Shown here piece after piece: positions 1-9,397 of a stretch of 64,000 bases of DNA. The stretch's first letter is position 1; every line of letters begins with the position of its first letter. The DNA comes from Gymnogyps californianus. Its lineage: Eukaryota; Chordata; Aves; Accipitriformes; Cathartidae. The notes under the pieces were generated by a model. That model saw nothing but the letters and a program-made list of their open reading frames with translations, did no database searches and was not told the DNA's origin. The translations under genes and the position numbers were made by a program. The stretch is from NCBI RefSeq assembly GCF_018139145.2, contig NC_059478.1, forward strand, positions 6,138,001 to 6,202,000, in the 5' to 3' direction.

Positions 1-3000
1 AATTTTTCAACTGATATATTTATACAGCAGGGAGTTCCAGCCAAGTATTCTTACCTGATTGTAAATCTTGTAAGGTGAGTCATATTTGCAGCCTCTCTAC
101 AGAGTAGTAAAAAGAACAGAACTCACCTCCAGACCGCAGGACTAAGCTCTAACTGTACACGGGCCAAGTAAGCCGAATTTCTTTGGCAAGACAGGAATTC
201 CTGCCTGTTCCTGCCCAAAGCTCTGCCCCATTAACCTGCCTCAACCCGTGGGAAAGCCCTGTACTCAAGTGACCGAAAGCAGGGCGTAAGGAAGAACAAG
301 CAAACATCAGCCACAGAATGCAAGGGGCCCTGGCCCTGATGACCAAGGGGCTGTATGTCCCAGAGAGACAGGGAGAGTGACGCTGACAACACTGAGTCAG
401 GGCCATCACACCACTCCGTGCAACGGGAAGCTGCAAGCAGAAACGTTCATGTTCAGAGCAGAGTTGTGGCATCATGTTCTACAATATCTGAAAGATGTCA
501 CGCAAAAAATGGGATTATATACTTGAGCCTGCACTCACCAGAGACAGCGTAAGCCCCGTTTTGCCAACGGCACTGGATTTCCAGCTTGCCTGCACTTCTC
601 AGCATTTACTTCGGCACCGGCACATCCGCCTGGCAGGGCAGGTTTTTTTCAGTCCGATTATTCCCAGCAAGTTCTAGATTCCCTCCTCTCTCTGAATGAT
701 GACCACTACATTGGTCTCCATTACTACACTTTCTGAACCTCAGTTTTTTGCATCCTCAACACGACAGGCAAGCGCTATCTTCACTTCACCACTACAGACT
801 CAAGGCACAGGCAAGTGATTTGCCCAGAGCCACACAGAAAGTAGGGGGAGAAAAGAAAAATCGGTCCCAGTCCAGAGCCCTACCAACTAGTCTGTTCTTC
901 CTCCCGTTCTGGGGCAGAGTCGTAAACTCAGCAACATCTTCTAAAAACCTCACTGGAGATGACAACTAAGCAATTCCCTTATTTTCAAGTCTCTGACACA
1001 TAAACAAAATCAGAGAGAAAAGTAATAAAATCCTGAAATGGCCTCCAATAAAAGGTAATAAAATTCCAGGAAAATGCCTATATACCCAAACAGTTTGAAA
1101 TAAATAATATACAGTATTTTAACAGAGAGCTCAGCTGTTACTGTCACCTCTTTTATGATGGTGCTGTATCTTAAATCAAAGCCCTTAGTGACATAAAACA
1201 CTAAGCTGAGGAAAGACAAGGATGCCAAATCAAGGACAGCGGACAGATCTGAGTCAGCACCTTTTGTGCACTAGCAATACTACTGTCCACCAGAGTAATA
1301 TATTAGCAGCCCATTATGCATACTGATACAGCTGCTATAATTAAGCAGAGAAAACTTGCATTAAGCACCCTCATTTTGATTTAAAGCACAAAACGCTGCA
1401 AAACTCAAAGTTAGCAGAGCATAATCCTGCAGTAGCTGTGCTAGCAAACTTCTCCCATCTCCACTGCCAGCGTTACCCTCCCAGGCACTCTGTAACAGGG
1501 ATGGCACCTTTCTGGACAGCACTGGGCAGCCAAAGGCACAGAAACCCAGGAGCCAAGCACAGACTCAAACCAAGGAGCACAAAGGCACATGCTGTTGCAT
1601 CCTGCTTGGCCAGGGACAAGAGGGACAGAGGAGAAGAGGACAGAAGTGCCCTGTTCCCCTCAGCTGAAGGCAACTGGAAATCTGTGCTGACACAGTGTTA
1701 ATTATCAGCTTTTTCTGACTTGTATCAAAGCTGTTGTGAAATAGCTTCTGATTTAAGTAATTTTTAACATTAAACACCGTATTGATCTTACAGAGCTAAC
1801 ACCAGGAAACCCTCTGGAGTCTGTTGACAATCACAAGCTGCTATGCAAGTAATACCTCCCCATTTCCACCTAGGACACTTACAAAGCATTTGCAACAGAG
1901 CGAAAATTAAGAGGTTATTTGCAACAAATCTCCTGAGAATACAGACAAAAAATTACAGAAGAGAAGAGACACCCTTTCTTTTCATCTCATCCTAGGCATG
2001 GTCTTGTTATTCTTAAAAGTTCTCCTAGTATTTTTTTTCTACCCTCCTCTTTCTAAAAAAGGGCAAGAGAAACCTGGAGACCTGTTTAAGCACTAGAAAA
2101 ATCTGAAAACAAAACCTCACATGACCAGTCTGCTTTTAATACAATTAATGGTCCACAAACCACAGCCTAGGAGCCACCAGCTTTGAGGATAATTAAATAT
2201 TGCATTAAAAAATGAAAGCCATTATAAGCAGCAGTAGTAGGACAAGGGTATTCCATATGGGAGGAAAAATCATGGGGCAGATGTGCACACCCAACTTCAA
2301 CTATTAATCCAAACGAGTGGGATTCAGTTTTCAAGTCAAGGCAGCATCTCTTGTCACACACCTGAGACATATTTGTACCTTTACTCTTTAGTCTTCCAGG
2401 TGCAACAATACTTACAATTTTTCTGTTTCTTCAAGTTAGGCAACTATTACAGTCCTTTGTATCTTAATTGGTGCTTTTTTGTTGGTTTTACATAACTTTT
2501 CCCACAGGAGCAGGAAAAAGTCACATTGTGTATTGCCACAGGATGCATCCTATAGCTTGCTCAATTCACAGAGACCGAGTGGGAAATGGAGTCATGTTCA
2601 ACATTATAACTAGAACCAACCAGTTTAGTTTCCCAGTCTACTCTAAAGCCCTCCGCAGACAGATCTGCACAGGCACGTCCTTTACGTGGTCGCATCAAAA
2701 CCCCAAAGATTTAATGCTCCCACCTGGGTGGTTACTGCAGATCCCCGCTGTCTCTAACAGGGAGGTGAGCACCAGCGCTAGCTAGCCATGCACTACAAAC
2801 CAGACAATCACCTTCTCTAACCTGTCCCACTCGCCTCACCCCCCAGCACACACAGGGAGCCCGGCAAACACAGGCAAGGCAGCTGTATTTACCAGTCAAG
2901 TTACTCCACGAAGACTCGGTGGACACTTGGACGGGCCACCAACCCACCAGTGACATGTCACAGCCAACGACAAAGGCCAAATCCTCCACACCAACACCCC

Positions 3001-3465
3001 ACTTCTCCACCACGCAGTCCGCTGAAGCCAAACCGGTGTCTCCGCAGCAGAGGCGAGCGGCGCAGCGTTAGGGCTACCCACACCGCGTGAGGGGGAGAGG
3101 TGAGGAACGACAACTAGCGTGATGAATTTAGCAGGACTCTGTCCCACCAGACTTCACCTGCCTTCACCACAGGCGAAGCCAGCGGCACCGAACTTTGCGC
3201 TGGGCAGAAAGCTCCCCGCATCCCTGTTTCCCGCACCCCCTGACACAACTTTTTCCACTTGGCACCGTCACGCTTCGTGCAGCAGCCACGCAGGCCCTTG
3301 GCGGGTGGCACCGGGAGAGCCCCAGGCCCTGCCACTCGGGTAACGGGCCGGCCCCCGCCCCGCTCCTTCACCCGCGCCCCATGCCCCGCCTGCAGCCAGG
3401 CGCTGGCCCCCGAATGCCCGGGCTCAGGCCGCGGGTCGGGCCGGGTCGCCCCGCTCCCGCCTCAC
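1..3465 (-). other. ACBD6: ACBD6 intron 1 (5' part, continues beyond window)
   Basis: This is the stretch downstream of the exon 1 donor on the minus strand. The donor reads CAG|GTGAGG, with GT complementary to the AC at 3464-3465. I looked on the minus strand for the next part of the acyl-CoA-binding domain (the conserved Phe-Phe-Asp and Lys-Trp-x-Ala-Trp segment) and did not find it, so exon 2 must lie beyond position 1. The open frames here are short and resemble no protein I know. The only recognisable element is a MIR-like repeat near 795-905. The last 300 bases before the exon are GC-rich and belong to the CpG island. Confidence 0.75.
795..905 (-). repeat. MIR-like ancient SINE fragment
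   Basis: On the plus strand a segment close to AAGTGATTTGCCCAGAGCC, then CACACAGAAAGTA, then a CCAGAGCCCTACCAACTAG segment follows the order and spacing of the reverse complement of the MIR core (tRNA-related and core part). The element therefore points to the minus strand. It is strongly diverged, as expected for a MIR of amniote age. The call rests on pattern recall; a RepeatMasker run with the ancient amniote MIR consensus would settle it. Boundaries are approximate. Confidence 0.5.
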
Positions 3466-3669
3466 CTGCTTGTAGCGGGCGTACAGGTAGAGCAGCTGCT
3501 CCTTGCTGGCCGTGGGCAGCAGCGCCGGCAGCCGCTCGGCCGCCTGCTCGAAGAGCGCGGCCAGGTCGCGGCCCGGCGGCACCGTCCCCGTCTCCTCGGA
3601 TCCCGAGCTCGCCTCGCCGCCGCTCCCGGCCGCCGCCACCGCCGCCGCCTCCAGCGGGGGCGACGCCAT
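3466..3669 (-). CDS. ACBD6: ACBD6 coding exon 1 (acyl-CoA-binding domain-containing protein 6, N-terminus)
   Basis: The exon encodes the first 68 residues of ACBD6, a cytosolic and nuclear protein with an N-terminal acyl-CoA-binding domain and C-terminal ankyrin repeats. It binds long-chain acyl-CoA and is reported to support protein N-myristoylation. The start codon (complement of 3667-3669) sits in a perfect Kozak context, GCCGCCATGG. Residues 1-33 are an Ala/Gly/Ser/Glu-rich, low-conservation leader. From about residue 35 the acyl-CoA-binding domain begins (DLAALFEQAAERL), and it reaches the diagnostic EQLLYLYARYKQ helix, whose Tyr and Lys correspond to ligand-binding positions of the ACBP fold. 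The exon ends in CAG followed by donor GTGAGG, in phase 0, at the place I recall for the human exon 1 boundary. The other exons are outside the window. The head-to-head position with XPR1 supports orthology. Reading through the donor would add a short non-homologous tail, so the splice is preferred. Confidence 0.93.
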
Positions 3670-3846
3670 GGCGGCCCACCGCCCACCCAGGTCCGCCAGC
3701 CGCGCCGGTCCCCCTCACGCCTCGGTACGAGCGGCCGAGCCGCCCGCGGGAAACGCGCGCCGCGCCCGAGGGTTCCGGGTGGCCGCGGGTCCAAGAGCAG
3801 CATGTCGGCAAGCAGGAGACCTATCCCCTAAGCTCGGCTTTATAAC
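3670..3846 (-). promoter_or_regulatory. ACBD6: ACBD6 5' UTR and proximal promoter with TATA-like box
   Basis: Directly upstream of the ACBD6 start codon (reading leftwards on the minus strand) is a GC-rich leader. At 3838-3846 the minus strand reads GGTTATAAAG, a TATA-like box about 170 bases from the start codon. If it is used, transcription would begin near 3805-3815 and give a leader of about 140 bases. CpG-island promoters are usually TATA-less, so the box may be incidental. No transcript evidence is available from sequence alone. Confidence 0.5.
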
Positions 3847-3920
3847 CCCTCGCCCGCGGCTCTGCCGATGGTGATTAAACAGAAACACCTGACGAGGGGG
3901 CTGCCCGCACCATCAAACTT

Positions 3921-3947
3921 TTTATAATCTTTATAACCTTTATAACC
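3921..3947. repeat. 9-bp tandem of TTTATAAYC, three copies
   Basis: TTTATAA begins at 3921, 3930 and 3939, an exact 9-base period, giving three copies of TTTATAAYC. On the minus strand this reads as three consecutive TTATAAA boxes pointing towards ACBD6, about 250-280 bases upstream of its start codon. It is a small AT island in otherwise very GC-rich sequence. It could be a core-promoter element or a simple slippage product. Confidence 0.85.
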
Positions 3948-4530
3948 CGCCCCCCCGAGCCCCCCGCGCCCCCAAACCCCGCTTCGCGCTTGGCTGGGAC
4001 CCGCGTCCCCCGAGGTCCTGTCCCGGGGGTCGGTGCCACCGCTCCCGCGGCGGCCGGGCCGGGGGAGGACCCGCCGCGTCCCCGCTGCCGCTGGAGGGCA
4101 CTCGCAGGCCGCCCGCGGGTCTGGGCCGGGCCGGGTGCGGGGGCGGGAGGAGCCCCCGGGCCTCAGCGGTGGCCGGGGAGGGACGGCGGGTGCCGGATCG
4201 CAGCCAGCATCCTCCCGGGATGCGGGCGCAGGGTGCCGGGTGGTGGCCCTGCCCGCCGCCCCGGGGGTCCCGGCCAAGCGCCAGCCCAAAGGCGGTTTAT
4301 ATTTAGCCCGGCATCTACTTCGGGCGGAAAGTTTTCCCCCGTCCCTGGCACAGCTGTCGAGTCCACCTCCCTCCTCCACCCCCGGCCTCAGCAAATGGCA
4401 GCCCTGAGTCCCCTGGGGAAACCTTGGCCACCCCGGCAGCTCCCCGGCCCGCTCCTCCACCGGCTGCCACGGCTGGGGCACGCTGCCCCCCCCGCCACGC
4501 CCCGGCCCGCTGCGTCGCGTTGGGGGGCTA

Positions 4531-7500
4531 CCCCACAGCATGTGACCCCGTCTTACAGGTGGGCACACCGAAGCGAAGAGGGGCAAGCAGCAAGCTGGGG
4601 TTTTGCCCTGTGGTTTTAGAGGTCCCCGTCTCACTCCGAAGCACTGGGTCTTGGATGCGCTCTCATTCCCCCCGGGGTGCGAGGATGAGGATGAAGGTGC
4701 ATCCCGCGCGTGACTCGGTCCATTCTGCACGGCTGCTTGCGGTCTCTCGGCCATGTCCCAGACACTACAGACTCACTCGTGCAGCCTGTGAGTAATGCAC
4801 GCGCTTGTCTTTCCATCCTGAGGCTTGCAGGGGGAAATGCAGGGAGCTGTGGAAAAAAGACCTTCCATCAGAGCTTGAAATAAGCTGGCTTTTATTCTCT
4901 GACTCCCTTCACAGCCTCACTGGGTGCGGGAAGTTTTACTTAGGGGGAAAAAAGCCCCGACACAGCCAGGGCAGCAAGCTGGAGCATCACCGGAGCACCT
5001 GGACACAGCCCTGCAGGGCTACCACCACTCTCCCACCGGGCCACCAAGCCATGGCAATGTCCCCGTCCCCGAGCTGTGCGTACAAGAAGAGGGTCAGGGT
5101 CCAACCACGGGAGCGTAGCTGCACCATAGCTCTGCACGGAGCAGGAGGGGACCCCTGCATCCCAGCCCGTGCGAGAGGGGCGGTGGGGCCCCAGTCTCTG
5201 CTCAGTATCAGAGCGGAGATGGGCTCGGCTGTGCCGGAGGCGGGAGCGTGCCTGCAAGCACCCGCTCCGCCCGGGGCTGCCTGCTGAGGGGACGAAGGGT
5301 GCCCTGCGAGTGGGTCTGTGGCCCCCGCAGCCTCCTTGCCCGTGCAGCGGGGAACGAAGCCCCGGTTCCAACCGGGAAGGGGGAGAAAGGCGGAAACAGC
5401 TTGGCTCTGCCGCTTGCAAATAAAAAATAATAGCTCCTCTCCAGTGCGTAATTAACACCCAGCCTCATAAACAGACTGCAATATTTACAGCGAACTCGTC
5501 CTCCCCGCCGCTCTCCACCAGAAGCCGTTCGGCTCCATCCAGCTGGCTGTGTCACCCCGACCAGCCCTGCTCGCCATGGGGAAGCATCGCCTGGTCCAAG
5601 CCTGCCAGCGTTCACCAAGGGGCAGGCAGCCGGGCAGGCTGGCAGGATGAAACCCTCTTTGAATAGCTTGGAAAAAGTACTCGTAGCAAATTAACTGAAG
5701 CGTACAGCCTCCGCACGCTCTCCGGCTGGTCTCCATGGTGAGAGAGGCCTACCTTGCTGGGTTTCTTCGCTAGAGCACTTACAGCTCCTACTGGATCTCT
5801 CTCACTTTTTCCTTGCCTTTTATTTTAAAAAGCGACTGCACCGAGGGCCTGATCCTTCCTTCCACCCCCTCGCTTTGGCAGGCGTGGGAGCAGGTTTGAT
5901 GCAAGGCACCCGTGGAGGTTTTAGGAGCCTGGCATGGAAACACCAAGGATGGGGATGCTGAGCTCAGACATGCTGCGCCTGCTCTGCGGGATGATGTTTA
6001 TTTGGTTGCTGGTCCCCGGCAGCCTGGGAGAGAGCAGGACCAGGGCTCGGGGGACACCAGTGCTGATGCCCTTGTGCCGAATGCACCAACCACCCCCTGC
6101 AAACATGAAGCAGCGCAGGGCTGGGAGAGCTCCAGTCATCCCAGTATGAGCTGGGCCAAATTCAGCCCACTCTCCCAGCCCCTGGCTGCAGAGCGCACAA
6201 ACCCAGAAGCATTACGGGCACCGAGCGGTAAAGAAAATCGTGTAGGGCCCTTGCATGAGCTGCGCGTGTGGGTCAGCCCCAGGTCCCGTGCTGGGATCGC
6301 AGAGACACAATAACAGGCTGTGACCAGCAGTGCCGAGCAGGGAAAAAATATCCCTGTATAATTATCATATCCATCCTGCCGGTCAGCCTGGAGACCTGTC
6401 ATTGTCCCTCTGCCGAGGGCAGAGGCCACTGTGCGCACCAAACCCCGGCCAGCCTGAAAGGAACATCTGAAGGGATCCCTGCGAGCTAAGCTATGATTAC
6501 TTTTTTTTTTCCCCACAACAAAAGGAGAAAGAGGCAATTGAGAGCTGGTTTGTTTGTGGCCGTGCATTTTCCTGCGGGAGACACCTGTCTACGGAGGAGG
6601 AGCAGGCTGCGGGCTGGGGACGCGTGTGCCCTCCCGAGGGCGAGGGGTACGGGGAGCAGGGGGAGCCCGGGCACGCTCCCCTCCCATCGCACAGCCCCCA
6701 GCACACCTCCACCCGGCACGCATCACCTCTGCTGCGGGCAGAGCTGGGCCTCTGGTTAATAAATGTCCCCTCCTGTCTCCTGAGCTCCTCCAGGCTACCT
6801 GTTGCGTGTGTCCTCGTCCCACCGCTCTCGTCTCCTTCGTCTCCCTCATCGCTTCTTCTTGGGAGATTTGCCCCCTGTGCCTGCGCCCCGGGGGGAGAAG
6901 CCTCCTCCCCGTTGTGCCTCCCACCATCCCTGTCCGTCAGCTCCCGTGCCCAGGCCACAGGAGGGACCAAGGGGGGACTCCTGACTGAGCCTTTGCCTTT
7001 GCCAAACATCCCTGTGGGGCACCGCCAAGCCCCCCGAAAGCCGGGGACCCCCAGGCTGGGCCAGGCTTTGCCTGCTGACGAAGCCTGGAGCTGCATGGGT
7101 GGCAGCTGCCTGTCAAAGCCTCCTCTTGGCGGGACGTGAGGCTGATGGCTGAGAGCTTTTCCCTTGGCCTCCAAGATCACAAAATCTTCACTGTGACAAA
7201 CCAAGCCGTGATGCAAGTGTCTGGCAGGCGGCACGCTGGTGCGATGCTTCGGGCTCTGTGCTTTATCCCACCTTCTCTTCTATGGTGCTACCACCTCTTG
7301 TATCTATTCCGGGTCCTGCGCCAAGAAGGTCCTTTCACTGCTCTGGTGGCTCCCCAAACCCCACGTCCTCCGTGCAGAAAGCAGATCCCGGAGCACAGCC
7401 GCCTCCCCGCATTGAGCCAGAGCCATCATCCTTCCCTGCCCGGACCTGCAGGAGGAGGGCTCGCATGGGGCTCGGGCTGGAGCAGTGCCTGGCTCATCAG

Positions 7501-9330
7501 GCAGGGACGGGGCGGCGTGTGCCTGTCTCAAGCTGTGATTTCCATCTGGAATATGGATTTTTTACATGTATCGCTACACACGATACATGTCACGGCACCC
7601 GGCTTGCCTTCGCCCCTGCAGTGGGAGAGGGAGGAGGGGAGACAACCACTGACTGCTGCCCCTCTACTCTGCACGCTCCCTGCTTTAGCAGAGAGATGAA
7701 AAAACAACCTCCTCATTTTTCACCCTGTGCATGTGTCCCCTGTTAGCAAGGCAGAGCAAATGCACACCCTGCTCAATATTTTTGGGAGCGGATAGATGCC
7801 ATAGCAGCCAGGAGCCCACAGCGTGGCTGTGAGAGCCATGGCCCCCTGTCCCTGACAAGGGAGGTGATTTCCATGAAATGGAAATGGAGTCACAGGCAAC
7901 GGGAAACCAAAATTCAATTCTGGCCAGGAAAGCAGCTAAACAAAGGGCCGAGGTCTCTGCCCCAGCATAAGCAAAGTCTCCCTTGCATGCATCACCTCCA
8001 CAGAGTTCGGCTCCGTTGTGCGTTTTACCTGCATTCATTATAGCACCAGGGCCATTTGTTTGTGTATAATAAAGGGGGTCTGGGAGAAAAGCGTGTAATT
8101 AGCACATCCATCATATAGGTTTTTTAGATATCAATAAAACATCGATTCCCTCCTTCCATAAATTCCCGTGCCGGGGTGAATACAAATCAGTAGCCGCGAT
8201 GGAAAAGGAATGCATAACCCCCCTCAGAAGTGCATAAATCTCCCCTCTCCCCAGCATATCATTAGACCTCTTAAACGCTGATGGAAAAACTCCTCTGCCG
8301 GGTGCCAAGTGCTGCTCCCCAAGTGTGCCTGAAGCCTTGCTGGGCTGATATCAGCAACAGCTTGGTTGCAACACGGCGGCTGGCCAGCGGTGCAAAGGTT
8401 GCAGCCGGAGCTGTGCAAATAGTGGATCTTTCCGTGGAGAGAGATACCTCATCAGTCCTTTCGGTTTGGGGCAGTCAGATGAAATTTTGTATGGTATTTT
8501 GTTTTCTAAATTCAAACGAAAAGCATAAGGAGAAATTTCAGTTTGGTTGACCTCGAGTGTTTTGCTTGGTGTGAAACAAACACAAGAAGTTTCACTTTTG
8601 TTTCACTTTACTCAGCCTCCTGCTCCATCCATCCTCTTTCCCATCTTTTTTCATGCATGTGCAAAAACCGCAGCAGAGCCCTTAGTTTTGAAACAAACCC
8701 CTAGGTTATTCATTGAAAACAGCAAAATAAAAAGTCACTTCTTAAGGGTTTTTTTTTTCACCTAAGCTAATAATGAAATTTAGTTCGCTTTTGGATGTTT
8801 CAGTTCCCCTGAAACTGCATTGAGAAGACAGAGCCGAGGCATTCAGCGGGAAAGCCCCACTGAGGTTCAGCTGCTGCAGGGCTGCCACCTCCATGCTCCC
8901 CTGCCTCTTGCCAGCTCCCCCTCGTCTCACATCTCCGCATGGTAGCAGACAGCGAGTAATGGCTCCGTTTGTCACTGCCCTGTCACTGCAAGGCCACAGA
9001 CATCCCTCATTTTGCTCTCCATCTCCCCCAGGCAAGGTCTGCTGCCCACCCATCCCCTGCTCGTGCCATGCCTGGCTCTGCATCCCTCCGGTGTTGCACC
9101 AGGTACAGGTACCTGGCTCTCAAATCCCCTGGCAGCTCCTCAGCCACTGTGACATCTCACAGGCAGGAGATCTAGACCATAGTGTTGGCAAGATGTGCCT
9201 GGCAGTGACCCGCCGGGGATGCTGCCCTCACCTGCAGCCCACCTTGGCGTTATCTGGGGCCAGCAGCATTTCTCCCCGGCGAGCGCTTGGACCTGCTGTC
9301 TGTCCCTGCCCAGCCCCGGGGCAATCCCCT
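4531..9330. other. Intergenic DNA, GC-rich, no gene supported
   Basis: No reading frame here resembles a known protein, and no pair of frames looks like a spliced gene. The sequence is GC-rich but less CpG-dense than the two promoter islands, with a secondary CpG-rich patch near 5140-5400. AT-rich islands stand out near 5410-5500 and 8030-8290, and these are candidates for conserved non-coding elements. A perfect hairpin lies at 7564-7590. A non-coding RNA transcript is possible but cannot be shown from sequence. Confidence 0.6.
7564..7590. repeat. Perfect inverted repeat (10-bp arms, 7-nt loop)
   Basis: The left arm ACATGTATCG (7564-7573) and right arm CGATACATGT (7581-7590) are exact reverse complements, separated by CTACACA. 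Each arm contains the palindrome ACATGT. The arms are AT-richer than the surrounding sequence. It could be a hairpin in RNA or a paired protein-binding site. Such a repeat can occur by chance in tens of kilobases. Confidence 0.9.
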
Positions 9331-9335
9331 GTCCT

Positions 9336-9397
9336 GCCCACGGAGGTGAGCACCCACTGATGTTGTGCCCACGGAGGTGAGCACCAGCTGATGTGTT
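9336..9397. repeat. 31-bp tandem duplication, two copies
   Basis: Copies 9336-9366 and 9367-9397 share GCCCACGGAGGTGAGCACC and then diverge slightly, ending in a common CTGATGT-like segment. Each contains GGAGGTGAGC, which resembles a splice donor. The next 90 bases contain a looser repetition of CTCCTTACTGGGG. This is a local slippage-type duplication in intergenic DNA. Confidence 0.85.

Larger units (their letters stand above)
3180..4530. promoter_or_regulatory. CpG island over the ACBD6 promoter and exon 1
   Basis: The stretch is very GC-rich with frequent CG dinucleotides, in contrast to the flanks. It covers ACBD6 exon 1, the region upstream of its start codon, and about 850 bases further out. 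Such islands normally mark housekeeping-type promoters, which fits ACBD6. Long open frames on both strands inside it come from the scarcity of AT-rich stop codons, not from coding. Edges are estimated by eye. Confidence 0.8.

Noticed and set aside
3840..4754. 304-codon minus-strand open frame
   Set aside because: It lies in the CpG island, is Pro/Arg/Gly-rich with no recognisable domain, and runs across the TATA-like tandem. It reflects the lack of stop codons in GC-rich DNA.
6497..7234. 245-codon minus-strand open frame in the intergenic region
   Set aside because: Composition is typical of GC-rich shadow frames, and overlapping frames of similar length exist on the other strand. No domain is visible.
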